Shown: positions 16,937 to 25,188, counted from the first letter of the stretch. The stretch: 64,000 nt of DNA from Winkia neuii subsp. neuii DSM 8576 (GCF_000420405.1 NZ_ATUW01000007.1:1-64000), one strand, 5' to 3'. Made by a program: numbers and translations. The notes: generated by a model from the letters alone, not told the origin.

Positions 16937-17719
16937 CTACGCGCTTTTGAAAGTGAGGTCCCGCATCTGCCCGGCCGCGGTATCCAGGTATGCGACACGC
17001 CCCAACAGCAACTGGCCGTAGCCGGCTGCCAGCTTTGTTACTTCCCCTGCCATTAGCGAACCAATCATCCCGGTTAGGGGCCCGATTACCGGCGAGGACG
17101 GGCCGGTGGGAATTACCCCTGCGGGCGGGGCAGCAGGGTGCAGATGGGGTAGGCGGGCTTGCACTTTTACGCCGGCTTTTTCTGCCTGCGGGCCAGACCA
17201 GAAGGTAGAGACCTGCCCGGCTGCCCCAAGTACGGAACCCCACACCTCGGGTTTGCCCAAACGAGTGGCGGCGGCGTCTATCAGATACCTGGTGGCAAAG
17301 TTGTCTGTGGCGTCGACGATTATGTCCCAGGGGGCAAATATTTCCTGCACGTTGTCCTCGCCCAGGCGCTGGTTGTAGGTGACCACTTGCACGTCTGGGT
17401 TTAGCCCTTGGATGCGCCGGGCCGCGCTCTGTACTTTTTCTTGCCCGAGCGCTTCCATGGAATGCATGATCTGCCGGTGCAGGTTTGACACATCTAGTCG
17501 ATCTGAATCGAGCACGCCCAGCCGCCCGATCCCGGCCCCCGCCAAGTAGAGCAGTGCCGGCGAACCCAGCCCGCCTGCCCCTACCACTAGCACCTTGGCA
17601 TTTAGCAGCCGGCGTTGGCCCTCCTCGCCCATGCCGGCCAGCAGCATCGGGCGGGCGTAGCGTTCGCGTTGCAAGTCCGTAAGTTCGGGTCCCAGTTTTG
17701 CGATCGGTGTAATGCTCAT
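16937..17719 (-). CDS. moeB: MoeB/ThiF-family adenylyltransferase without cysteines
   Basis: Expected to adenylylate the C-terminal GlyGly of MoaD so that sulfur can be loaded. The 260-residue product has the ATP-binding GAGGLGSP, the DSDRLDVSNLHRQ motif, and VDATDNFATRYLID. It contains no cysteine at all. Both CXXC zinc pairs of classical MoeB are missing, and where the usual catalytic-Cys segment would be it has VIPTGPSSPVIGPL. No rhodanese domain is attached. The ATG at 17717-17719 is preferred over a TTG three codons earlier, as neither has a strong ribosome site. Its neighbours are moeA, and a divergent moaB-moaE fusion across 78 bp. Role in MoaD activation is inferred from context and fold. 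Confidence 0.88.
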   Translation of the reverse strand: MSITPIAKLGPELTDLQRERYARPMLLAGMGEEGQRRLLNAKVLVVGAGGLGSPALLYLAGAGIGRLGVLDSDRLDVSNLHRQIMHSMEALGQEKVQSAARRIQGLNPDVQVVTYNQRLGEDNVQEIFAPWDIIVDATDNFATRYLIDAAATRLGKPEVWGSVLGAAGQVSTFWSGPQAEKAGVKVQARLPHLHPAAPPAGVIPTGPSSPVIGPLTGMIGSLMAGEVTKLAAGYGQLLLGRVAYLDTAAGQMRDLTFKSA

Positions 17720-17760
17720 CGAGTTCAAGCCTATATTTCGCGGGGGTAATATTGCACATT

Positions 17761-17791
17761 TTGTGGCAGGTCAGCCAGCAATTAGTACGAT
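17761..17791 (+). promoter_or_regulatory. Candidate leaderless promoter of the moaB-moaE fusion
   Basis: TTGTGG (17761-17766) and TACGAT (17786-17791) are separated by 19 bases, and TACGAT ends six bases before the ATG at 17798. Transcription would begin at or next to the start codon; no ribosome-binding site is seen. Confidence 0.5.
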
Positions 17792-17797
17792 GGGACC

Positions 17798-18778
17798 ATG
17801 CCAAATATTTCAGTGATAACAGTTTCTGACAGATCTGCCGCCGGGGTGCGCCCAGACAAGTCTGGCCCGCTCGCTGTGCAGCTTCTTTCAGAGTTTGGCC
17901 AAACCTCCCCCGCCACGGTTGTGCCCGACCAAGTCTGCGACATAACGCGGGCCATAGAGCAGGCAATTCGCGGTGGAGCCAACATTGTTTTCACCACGGG
18001 CGGCACGGGGATTTCCACTCGCGACGTAACCCCGGAAGCCACAGCCAAGCTAGTTTCCAAACGCGCCGAGGGCATCGAGGCCGCCTTGCGCAACAACCCC
18101 AAAGTTCCGGCCGCAGCACTTTCGCGCGGGATTGCCGGCGTAATCGAATTAGATTCGAGGCGGGCCTTTATTGTAAACGCCCCCGGCTCCACCGGCGGGG
18201 TCAAGGACGCGGTTGGGGCCATCGGGCCACTAATTTCGCACATTTGTGAACAGCTCCTAGATGCTGACCATACCGCCCCAGCCGAGAAGATAGGCATGTC
18301 CGCACACCAGCAGGCCACTTTTGCGGTCCAAAATCGCGGCTACAACGACGGCTCTGACGCTCAGGTCGTATTCGCTGGTCTCACGCCCGAGCCCATTGAC
18401 GTGATTGCTCTGCAAGAATCCGTGCGTGACCCGCAGGCTGGGGCTGTCGTCCTCTTCGATGGGCGCGTGCGCAACCACGACGATGGGCAGGGCGTTGTTT
18501 CCATTGACTATGAAGCCCACCCGGATGCCGGCAAGGTTGTAGAACGCATCGCGCGCGCCTGCGCCAAAGGTTCGGGCGCACTGAAACTGGCTGTGGTCCA
18601 CCGCTACGGGCACCTAGAGGTTGGCGACGTGGCCTTTGCCGCAGCCGCCTCCGCGGCCCACCGTCGCGAGGCCTTCGAACTACTCGAGAAGGCGGTGGAA
18701 CAGGTGAAGGCAGAACTGCCGGTGTGGAAGAAACAAGAATTTACTGACGGCTCGCACGCCTGGACTGGCAGCGCCTAG
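17798..18778 (+). CDS. MoaB-MoaE fusion: molybdopterin adenylyltransferase plus MPT synthase large subunit
   Basis: A 326-residue bifunctional protein. Residues 1-155 are an intact MogA/MoaB domain (SVITVSDRSAAG at the start, TTGGTGISTRDVTPEAT near 67-82, NAPGSTGGVKDA). Residues about 188-326 are MoaE, the large subunit that transfers sulfur from MoaD to cPMP. Lys304 and Lys311 in VKAELPVWKKQEF match the two catalytic lysines of E. coli MoaE. The linker around 156-187 has no clear domain. The fusion joins an early step (MPT synthase) with a late step (MPT adenylylation). The partner MoaD is encoded nearby at 19420. The message appears leaderless. Confidence 0.93.
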   Translation: MPNISVITVSDRSAAGVRPDKSGPLAVQLLSEFGQTSPATVVPDQVCDITRAIEQAIRGGANIVFTTGGTGISTRDVTPEATAKLVSKRAEGIEAALRNNPKVPAAALSRGIAGVIELDSRRAFIVNAPGSTGGVKDAVGAIGPLISHICEQLLDADHTAPAEKIGMSAHQQATFAVQNRGYNDGSDAQVVFAGLTPEPIDVIALQESVRDPQAGAVVLFDGRVRNHDDGQGVVSIDYEAHPDAGKVVERIARACAKGSGALKLAVVHRYGHLEVGDVAFAAAASAAHRREAFELLEKAVEQVKAELPVWKKQEFTDGSHAWTGSA

Positions 18779-18817
18779 CGGTGGAAGGGCAGCGCGGGCC
18801 CGCCTAAGGTGAAAGGC

Positions 18818-19396
18818 ATGATCGAATACAGGCTTGGAACCGACGCCGACCGCGCCGGCATAGTTGAGGCAGTATCCACCGCGTTCTACGACCAGTTCAA
18901 GGCGTTGAGCTCTGACCAAGAAAAGCTAGTGCGGGGGCTCACCCCCGCAGTGGTGCCCGACCGTTTCATAATCGCTAAAGACGGCACCCAGGTGGTAGGC
19001 GTGCTCGCAATTGCCTTCGGTGGGCGGGACCCCTTCGACGTCGATTACGCCCACCTAGCCAAAATTTTGGGCCCACTTTATGGGCACATCGGTGGGCGCG
19101 TCCTCGAGAGGGAGGTGCGCCCTCGAGTAAAGGTGGGTACCAGGGAGGCCTTCATATCGTGCGTGGGAACGGTACCGAAGGCTCGGGGCAAAGGGGTAGC
19201 CACGGCAATGCTGCGCAAGGCCATCGAAGTTGTGCCCGCCCGCACCTACGTGTTGGATGTTATGGAAGGCAACGAAAAGGTTTTGCCCTTGTACGAGGGC
19301 GTGGGCTTTCGTATTGTCGACCGCGTGCGCGAGCCTTTCGGCCGGCTCAGGCGCATGCACTTCCGCTACGTCTTGATCCGCCCGGGCCGGCGCTAA
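18818..19396 (+). CDS. GNAT-family N-acetyltransferase
   Basis: A 192-residue acetyltransferase using acetyl-CoA; substrate unknown. It opens with the family strand (MIEYRLGTDADRAGI). The acetyl-CoA loop is the segment VPKARGKGVATAMLRKA near residues 118-134, matching the R/Q-x-x-G-x-G/A pattern. The ATG at 18818 is preferred; a GTG nine bases upstream is possible. TAAGGT seven bases before the ATG looks like a -10 box, and the same bases include an AAGG that could act as a weak ribosome site. It starts 39 bases after the moaB-moaE fusion and is convergent with moaD. No link to molybdenum metabolism is evident. Confidence 0.85.
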   Translation: MIEYRLGTDADRAGIVEAVSTAFYDQFKALSSDQEKLVRGLTPAVVPDRFIIAKDGTQVVGVLAIAFGGRDPFDVDYAHLAKILGPLYGHIGGRVLEREVRPRVKVGTREAFISCVGTVPKARGKGVATAMLRKAIEVVPARTYVLDVMEGNEKVLPLYEGVGFRIVDRVREPFGRLRRMHFRYVLIRPGRR

Positions 19397-19419
19397 CCCC
19401 AGGCCGCTTGTAGGCTGGC

Positions 19420-19674
19420 TCAGCCGCCGGCGAAGGGCGGCAGCACCTCAATGGAAACCTCTCCGTCTAGGCGGATTGGATCGCCCGCAAGGGCTTGCCC
19501 GCCCACAATAAGGGCGCACACGTCAACTACCTGCCCGAAGCGTTCGGACTTGCCCGCTTTCAATATGTCACGCAAAGATGAGGCGTCGATCGCCTCGGGT
19601 AGGCTCACCCGTTCTTCGCGAGTGCCGGCCGCATCAGCCACGCCGGCGAAATAGGTTACTTTTGCTGTAGGCAT
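19420..19674 (-). CDS. moaD: Molybdopterin synthase sulfur-carrier subunit
   Basis: Small ubiquitin-like sulfur carrier of MPT synthase. The 84-residue product ends in PPFAGG, the essential C-terminal GlyGly that is adenylylated by MoeB and then thiocarboxylated. The beta-grasp pattern (VTYFAGVADAAG at the start, IEVLPPFAGG at the end) is clear. The ATG overlaps the moaA stop as TAATG with GGAGG just upstream, so it is translated with moaA. It is convergent with the GNAT gene. Confidence 0.95.
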   Translation of the reverse strand: MPTAKVTYFAGVADAAGTREERVSLPEAIDASSLRDILKAGKSERFGQVVDVCALIVGGQALAGDPIRLDGEVSIEVLPPFAGG

Positions 19675-20756
19675 TATCCTCCAATCGCACTCATGGGCCG
19701 CGAAGGGCTCAAGAAACTTGGGTCATTTATTCCGTGACCTGGCTGTTTACCCCACATCGCGAGGCGCCAGACCCGGGCGATTTCCTGGTCGGTGGCTCCC
19801 CCGCGCAGCAGCGAACGCAGGTCTGTCTCGTTACGTGCGAACAGGCAGGAGCGGATCTGCCCGTCCGCTGTGAGGCGCGTGCGATCGCAGTCGCCACAAA
19901 ATGGGCGGGTAACTGAACCAATAATGCCGATGCGCCCACCCGGGTGGTTTGCCCCGGGCATCACGTCCCATTCTTCAGCTGGGGCTGGCCCGCGTTCGCG
20001 CTCTGGGCGATGAGCTAAATCAAAATGGGGGCGCAACTTATCCAAAATGTCGTCGCGAGTTACCATCTGCTCGCGCTTCCACGACCCGCGCGGGCCCAGC
20101 GGCATGAACTCTATAAAACGCAATTCGTAACCGCCCTTTAAGGCATAGCGCACTAGTTCGGGGGCTTCGTCCTCGTTCACCCCGGGCATTAGGAGGGCGT
20201 TCAACTTCACCGGGGTAAGCCCCGCCTCAACGGCAGCCCTAGCCCCGGCAGCCGCATCCTGAAAGCGGTCACGCCGGGTGAGCTTGCGGTAGCCCTCGCG
20301 GGTGGCTGAATCCATCGAAATATTCACTCGCGTAAGACCCGCCTCGGCCAGAGCCTTCGCCCTGTGCTTCAAGCCCAGCCCGTTAGTGGTAAGTGACAAA
20401 TCCAGCGGCTTGCCTTTCCACGAACGCAACTGGGAGGCGGCAGCCACCAGTTCTTCCAGGCTACGTCGCATGAGCGGCTCCCCGCCGGTAAAGCGGATCT
20501 CTTCTATGCCGCACTGACCAACGCCAATACGCATAAGGCGGATTATTTCTTCGTCGGTCAGGATCTGCTCGCTGGGACGGAAGGACACACCCTCGGCGGG
20601 CATGCAGTACTGGCAACGCAAGTTACACCGGTCGGTCACAGAAATGCGCAGATCGCGGGCAATTCTGCCGTGCCTATCAACTAGCTCGGGCACGTCAGGA
20701 CGCCCTCGCGCATCAAGCTTCGCCTGCACGAGTGGCAGCTCGACAAGTGTGCTCAA
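19674..20756 (-). CDS. moaA: GTP 3-prime,8-cyclase (radical SAM)
   Basis: Radical SAM enzyme starting molybdenum-cofactor synthesis by cyclising GTP. The 360-residue product has the SAM cluster motif CNLRCQYC near residue 43, the C-terminal second cluster pattern (FCGDCDRTR with a later Cys in IRSCLF), and FTGGEPLMR. The protein ends in GG, as MoaA must for activity. The start is TTG at 20754-20756, supported by GGGAGG four bases upstream; no ATG fits. It overlaps moaD and lies 43 bases after mobA. Confidence 0.96.
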   Translation of the reverse strand: MSTLVELPLVQAKLDARGRPDVPELVDRHGRIARDLRISVTDRCNLRCQYCMPAEGVSFRPSEQILTDEEIIRLMRIGVGQCGIEEIRFTGGEPLMRRSLEELVAAASQLRSWKGKPLDLSLTTNGLGLKHRAKALAEAGLTRVNISMDSATREGYRKLTRRDRFQDAAAGARAAVEAGLTPVKLNALLMPGVNEDEAPELVRYALKGGYELRFIEFMPLGPRGSWKREQMVTRDDILDKLRPHFDLAHRPERERGPAPAEEWDVMPGANHPGGRIGIIGSVTRPFCGDCDRTRLTADGQIRSCLFARNETDLRSLLRGGATDQEIARVWRLAMWGKQPGHGINDPSFLSPSRPMSAIGG

Positions 20757-20799
20757 AAAACCTCCCTTAACATTGCCTTAGTCTAACTTCGGATATGCC

Positions 20800-21411
20800 T
20801 CAGTGCAGGTTTAGTAAGCCTTCTAACGTTTCTACATCTTCCCAGGTGTCGACGTCCGTACACAGTCCCTCCCGGTCTGGCACAAACGCCAATTTTGCAG
20901 GCGAAAACGTCCCCTTTACCGACACGTTTCGGGTGGGCCCGCCCAGGAGTTTGGCCAAACTTTCGCGCCTGTATACGCCCAGGGCGTATTGTGCGAACGC
21001 GTCTTCGCCCTCGCCGGTAGTAGGAACAGCCCCGTCTAGATCCGGCCCGAGGGCGGCCACGAGCCTCCCGTAGTTCGCAGGCGCCAGCGGCGCATCACAG
21101 GTGGCGAGCCCAACCAGGCCCTCCGCCGAACCGGGAGCAGCTGAAAGGCCCGCGGCAAAGCCGGCCACCGGCCCTCCAAAAGGTGGGTCCTCAAGTACCC
21201 TAGTAACCCCTTTTGGCACAACCACCGTAGGTGGCGCTACAACCACCACCTGCGCCAGCGGGCATACGTCTTTCACCTGCCCCAACTGCCTTTGCAGCAG
21301 GCTCATCCCGCCCACTTGCAAATCCGGTTTGGACACCCCTCCTAGCCGGCGGGCGGTTCCCCCAGCCAGGATGATCACTAACCGCAAAGGCACGGCCACT
21401 ACCGATTCCAA
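20800..21411 (-). CDS. mobA: Molybdenum cofactor guanylyltransferase (MobA-like)
   Basis: Attaches GMP to molybdopterin to make the guanine dinucleotide form needed by NarG. The 203-residue product has the nucleotidyltransferase signature LAGGTARRLGG-SKP near residues 15-28, and ATCDAPLAP, where the Asp would bind Mg. A C-terminal segment (TDVDTWEDVETLEG) also fits the family. The probable TTG start at 21411 overlaps the preceding gene by 13 bases, with GAGGGG eight bases upstream; nearby GTG codons are alternatives. It is the last gene needed for bis-MGD in this locus. The call over other sugar nucleotidyltransferases rests on sequence and context. Confidence 0.88.
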   Translation of the reverse strand: MESVVAVPLRLVIILAGGTARRLGGVSKPDLQVGGMSLLQRQLGQVKDVCPLAQVVVVAPPTVVVPKGVTRVLEDPPFGGPVAGFAAGLSAAPGSAEGLVGLATCDAPLAPANYGRLVAALGPDLDGAVPTTGEGEDAFAQYALGVYRRESLAKLLGGPTRNVSVKGTFSPAKLAFVPDREGLCTDVDTWEDVETLEGLLNLH

Positions 21412-22601
21412 CCTCGATTCCCCTCGAAAGGTATGTGCACCCCATCCAAGTGTGGTTCAAACTCGTGAGGGCGAATCGGGTGGCCCGCCTTGAGCTCGGC
21501 ACGCAGGTAAGCAACGACGGCCTCCAAATTTCCGGTCTCCTTCGCTACCTGCAACTGACGCTGATACCCCACCCCCATCGAAACGATGTCGTGGATGAAA
21601 CCCAGGTCGTCTAAGCAATCCAGGTCGCGGGCGGCCGGCTCAAGCCAATCCAACAAATCCGGCAAGGTGTCCGTTATAAGCGCCTCTTCACCCTCGGCGT
21701 TTTCAATCAGTATCGCGTCCATGCCGTAGCGGGATGCCCTCCACTTGTTTTCCGCCAGATACCATGCGGGCACGGTGGGCAGGGCGTGGCCCGCGTCCAA
21801 TTCCCTGGAGGCAGTCTCGACGAGGCAGTGGATTAGCGCAGCAAAAGCCCGCAGCTCAGCAACGTTCGAGGCGGCATCGCACACGCGTACCTCAATCGTG
21901 CCCAACTTTGGCGAGGGGCGAATATCCCAGCGAATCTCGTCGAAAGAATCAATAACCCCAGTCTTCAGCATGTCCGAGGTGTACTTTTCAAGTCCCGCCC
22001 AATCCTCAAACTGGCGCGGCGCGCCTGCCGTGGGCAGCTGCTGAAACACCATTGCGCGATTGTCGCAGTAGCCGGTATCAACGCCAGCCCAGAACGGCGA
22101 CGAGGCCGAAACCGCCTGAATGTGGCCCAACTTGGTGGCCAAGAAGTTCAAAATTGGCATCACCTTGTCGCGGTCTTCAATCCCCACGTGCACGTGAGTG
22201 CCAAACAGGAGCATCTGCCTGCCCCAAAACTGGGTGCGGTTCACCAGTTCACCGTAGCGCTCTGAATCTGATACTCGCTGGTAAGACGGCTGTGCAAAAG
22301 GATGTGATCCCGCAGAAGCCAGCCCGATGCGCAACTGTGACAGGACCGGTTCAAGTTGGGCCAACCCCTCTTCCATGTCGGCCGCACACTGGGAAACCTT
22401 ATGATTTTTGCGCGAAACTAACTCCACAGTGTTGCGCAACATTTCGCCGTAAAGCAGCGGGGTGCCCGGGTGGGCTTGCTTAGTTAAAGCAATCACCGTG
22501 TCCGCACACTGGCGCAAGTCGTCAGAATCTTGGTCGACGAGCTGCAGCTCCCATTCCAAACCAATTGTCGAACGCTCAGACTGCGCAAATTCAATAGTCA
22601 T
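21399..22601 (-). CDS. YbdK-type glutamate-cysteine ligase family protein
   Basis: Carboxylate-amine ligase of the GCS2/YbdK family, expected to join an amine or amino acid to the gamma-carboxyl of glutamate using ATP. The 400-residue product has the family N-terminus (STIGLEWELQLVD), a central FGTHVHVGI metal/ATP-site motif near residue 145, and TIEVRVCDAASN. The start at 22601 gives a normal N-terminus; a TTG 36 bases upstream is also possible. It overlaps mobA by 13 bases, so mobA is probably translated with it. Its physiological substrate is not shown by the sequence. Ergothioneine EgtA is a related alternative, but no other egt genes are near. Confidence 0.85.
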   Translation of the reverse strand: MTIEFAQSERSTIGLEWELQLVDQDSDDLRQCADTVIALTKQAHPGTPLLYGEMLRNTVELVSRKNHKVSQCAADMEEGLAQLEPVLSQLRIGLASAGSHPFAQPSYQRVSDSERYGELVNRTQFWGRQMLLFGTHVHVGIEDRDKVMPILNFLATKLGHIQAVSASSPFWAGVDTGYCDNRAMVFQQLPTAGAPRQFEDWAGLEKYTSDMLKTGVIDSFDEIRWDIRPSPKLGTIEVRVCDAASNVAELRAFAALIHCLVETASRELDAGHALPTVPAWYLAENKWRASRYGMDAILIENAEGEEALITDTLPDLLDWLEPAARDLDCLDDLGFIHDIVSMGVGYQRQLQVAKETGNLEAVVAYLRAELKAGHPIRPHEFEPHLDGVHIPFEGNRGWNR

Positions 22602-22765
22602 GCTCTTATGCTTTCGTAATATCTTCGGCTCCGCCAAAGTTTTTCAAGTAGCTGACAGAAAAATCCTACTTTTTGTTGCTGGAACAGGAAAAGTACCGTC
22701 CACAGGCAGGAATCGCCCTCGTCAATATCTGGGCCAAAACCCGCCCAAAACTGGCAGGGCGAAAA

Positions 22766-23539
22766 CTACCTGCGGAAACGTTGGACGAACTCTGTAATCA
22801 CCCGGTTAGCTCCTGTAACTTCGGCAGCGTCACAACGAGCAATTACCTGTTCTTTTTGGTCCGCCGGATAGTAGGTATCCCCGTAGGAATTAATCCGAAT
22901 ACGCATCCCCTTAGTGGTGATCTCCGGGTGAAACTGGGTGCCGTACACGTTTTTGCCCCAGCGCACCATCTGCACGTGGCAGAAAGAACCAGTAGCTAAA
23001 AGCGTGGTGTTGGGCGGCAGGTGGCCTACGGCCTCGGAATGGCCCGTATAGGAGCGAAACTCCCCACCCAACCTTCCCGTGAGCGGATCTGCCTTGCCCT
23101 CCTCCGTCAACGTAATGGTGGGCGCCTGCAAGTCTTCGGCAAAGCCTCCCACTAAGGTCCCTCCGGTAGTACGTGCTAAAGCCTGCAACCCAAAACAAAT
23201 ACCTAACGTGGGAAAATCTTCTGCCACCACCCGGCGGGCGAGGGAGCCCACGCGTTCTTCCACCAGCAAGTGCTGGACGGACTTCGTATTTTGCGGGTGA
23301 GCGTAGCCGAACGGGGAACCTGTAATGATCACGCCCGAATACTTGCCCAAATCCAAATCGCTGGGGTCCGGTTCGGAAGGATTCAGCAAAGAAATTTGGT
23401 CGAGCTCCATGTCCGCCATTCGCCCCCACGCCTTGATGGTGGCCAGTTCGTCCTGCGCGATCAGCCCAGGAGGGCGACACACGGCGAGCAGAAACGGCCT
23501 GCAGGTGGTTGCCGGTTCAACGATGCGATGCTCTTCCAT
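22766..23539 (-). CDS. Class I glutamine amidotransferase domain protein
   Basis: A 257-residue stand-alone GATase1 protein of the GMP-synthase-like type. The nucleophile elbow is GICFGLQ near residue 120 and the His-Glu pair is in TQFHPEITTKG near residue 199. ITGSPFGYAHP forms the oxyanion region. No synthetase domain is fused, so it may hydrolyse a gamma-glutamyl compound rather than channel ammonia. It lies upstream of the YbdK-type ligase gene on the same strand, with a 164-base gap. A linked role, with one making and one cleaving gamma-glutamyl amides, is an inference. Confidence 0.85.
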   Translation of the reverse strand: MEEHRIVEPATTCRPFLLAVCRPPGLIAQDELATIKAWGRMADMELDQISLLNPSEPDPSDLDLGKYSGVIITGSPFGYAHPQNTKSVQHLLVEERVGSLARRVVAEDFPTLGICFGLQALARTTGGTLVGGFAEDLQAPTITLTEEGKADPLTGRLGGEFRSYTGHSEAVGHLPPNTTLLATGSFCHVQMVRWGKNVYGTQFHPEITTKGMRIRINSYGDTYYPADQKEQVIARCDAAEVTGANRVITEFVQRFRR

Positions 23540-23596
23540 AGAGCAACACTAATGTAGCAGGACTCGCAGTGAGAAGTCCGTCCGCATGGTCGACGG

Positions 23597-23735
23597 CTAG
23601 GTGCTCGTTTTGAGGGCCGTGAGCGTCGGCGGGAAGAGGCAAGTGCCCACAAGCTCGTCTAGCTCCGTAGTTGGAGTGTCCGCGAGCGCGGAACTGTTTT
23701 CACGGTAGACCACGTTTTGTTTCGATGGTGCTCAT
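23597..23735 (-). pseudogene. Possible remnant of an integrase N-terminus next to tRNA-Ser
   Basis: Read on the minus strand, MSTIETKRG is followed after an apparent frameshift by VVYREN. This is similar to the first strands of tyrosine recombinases (KRG-x-W-x-VVYR). The frame then continues only to a stop at 23597 with no recognisable integrase domain. Its position 70 bp from a tRNA gene is typical of integration sites. The match is short and could be chance. Confidence 0.2.
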
Positions 23736-23761
23736 ATGGTGCTCGACAACCGCAATAGTAA

Positions 23762-23793
23762 AGCCCCTTTCCTGTTTTCGCAGGTCAGGGGCT
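23762..23793 (-). terminator. Hairpin downstream of tRNA-Ser
   Basis: AGCCCC (23762-23767) pairs with GGGGCT (23788-23793), and CCTG (23771-23774) with CAGG (23781-23784) inside. It lies 11 bases past the tRNA 3-prime end. On the minus strand the stem is followed by TTACTATT, a weak T tract. Confidence 0.6.
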
Positions 23794-23803
23794 GTTTAAA
23801 TGG

Positions 23804-23889
23804 CGGTGGAGGTGGGATTTGAACCCACGGTGGCTATTAACCACACAGCATTTCGAGTGCTGCACCTTCGGCCGCTCGGACACTCCACC
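23804..23889 (-). tRNA. tRNA-Ser(CGA)
   Basis: The minus strand starts GGTGGAG and ends CTCCACC plus a G discriminator, giving a perfect 7-bp acceptor stem. The anticodon loop is CTCGAAA between CAGCA and TGCTG, so the anticodon is CGA (serine, UCG codons). The T loop is GTTCAAATC. A long variable arm fits a class II tRNA. The CCA end is not encoded. Confidence 0.95.
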
Positions 23890-23997
23890 TAAGCCCACAA
23901 AATGAGCTCAGACACTCACTATATAAAATAGCTTGCCGCATTCCCAAATCCGCGCGAAGTGAATCGCCACACCCCGCGGTTGAAACTGTGGTTGCGA

Positions 23998-24636
23998 CTA
24001 GTCGACAATGCCGTACAGGCGGTCGCCAGCATCGCCTAGACCAGGAACAATGTAATTGTGATCGTTCAGGCCTTCATCTTCGGCTGCAACCACAACGTGC
24101 ACGTCGGCACGGTCCCCGATGGCCTCCTGCATGGCCTTGATTCCCTGGGGAGCAGCAACCAGCGAAGTACAAGTTACGTCGCGTGCGCCACGCTCGAGCA
24201 CGTAGTTCACTGCCGCCACCAGAGTGTGCCCTGTTGCCAGCATGGGGTCAACTAGGAACACCTGCCGGTTCGTCAGGTCGTCTGGCAGGCGGTTCGCGTA
24301 AGTTTCCACCGCCAACGTTTCGTCGTTGCGGACCATGCCCAAAAACCCAACTTCGGCGGTAGGTAGTAGCCGCGTCATCCCCTCGAGCATTCCTAGGCCC
24401 GCACGCAGAATCGGAATAACAATGGGGCGGGGCTCAGAAAGTTTCTGCCCACTAGTTGCCGAAACCGGAGTCTCGATTTGCACTTGCTCCACCCGCACAT
24501 TGCGAGTGGCTTCGTAGGCCAGCAAAGTAGTCAGTTCGTCAACAATCATCCTGAAAGTTGACGAGGGCGTGTTCTTGTCACGAAGGATGGTCATCTTATG
24601 GTTTACCAGCGGGTGGTCAAGCACTTTCAAATCCAT
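23998..24636 (-). CDS. upp: Uracil phosphoribosyltransferase
   Basis: Salvages uracil to UMP with PRPP. The 212-residue product has the usual length and motifs: [17 protein letters not shown], the PRPP loop [12 protein letters not shown] near residue 130, and the C-terminal [15 protein letters not shown] that binds uracil. The ATG at 24634-24636 is preceded at six bases by TAGCCT, a -10-like hexamer, and no ribosome site is seen, so the message may be leaderless. It is divergent from tadA across 63 bp. Confidence 0.97.
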   Translation of the reverse strand: MDLKVLDHPLVNHKMTILRDKNTPSSTFRMIVDELTTLLAYEATRNVRVEQVQIETPVSATSGQKLSEPRPIVIPILRAGLGMLEGMTRLLPTAEVGFLGMVRNDETLAVETYANRLPDDLTNRQVFLVDPMLATGHTLVAAVNYVLERGARDVTCTSLVAAPQGIKAMQEAIGDRADVHVVVAAEDEGLNDHNYIVPGLGDAGDRLYGIVD

Positions 24637-24699
24637 ACCTTTAGGCTACCGCGACATTTTGTGATCCGGGTAGGTGAAGGGGCCTGGTACCGTAAAACT

Positions 24700-25167
24700 A
24701 TGAATCGCCACACCCACTGGCTCCCTTATTTACGCCGTTGCCTAGACCTCGCCCAGCAGGGTGCCGCCCAGGGCGAAATTCCGGTGGGCGCACTGGTCGT
24801 ATCAGCTCGAGGGCAGGTGGTTGCGGCCGAACACAACCTGCAGCGAAAACCGCATTTTGACCCTACAGGGCACGCCGAAATACGCGCCTTGCGAGCCGGC
24901 GCGGAAGCCCTGCAGCACCCCACTTTGGAAGGCTGCACTCTGGTGGTTTCCCTAGAGCCGTGCACCATGTGTGCGGGGGCGGCAGTACTCGCGCGTGTGA
25001 AGCGCATTGTCTTCGCCGCCTGGGATCCCAAAGCCGGAGCCTGTGGGTCGATCCGCGACGTAGCCCGCGACTCTAGGCTCAACCACCGCCCCGAAGTGAT
25101 CGGGGGCATTTGCGAGGCCGACGCCCGCCTCCAATTGCAAACGTTCTTTTCTGACCTTCGCCGCTGA
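24700..25167 (+). CDS. tadA: tRNA-specific adenosine deaminase
   Basis: Deaminates A34 to inosine in tRNA-Arg(ACG). The 155-residue product carries the zinc deaminase motifs HAEIRALR (catalytic Glu, near residue 58) and PCTMCAGA (near residue 89), and a C-terminal helix. The ATG at 24700 is the only one in line with the family N-terminus, although the frame is open to 24598. TACCGT lies exactly six bases upstream as a -10-like box and no Shine-Dalgarno is seen, so it is probably leaderless. It is divergent from upp, a common actinobacterial arrangement. Confidence 0.94.
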   Translation: MNRHTHWLPYLRRCLDLAQQGAAQGEIPVGALVVSARGQVVAAEHNLQRKPHFDPTGHAEIRALRAGAEALQHPTLEGCTLVVSLEPCTMCAGAAVLARVKRIVFAAWDPKAGACGSIRDVARDSRLNHRPEVIGGICEADARLQLQTFFSDLRR

Positions 25168-25188
25168 AGTGGTCCGGCCCCGCCCTCT

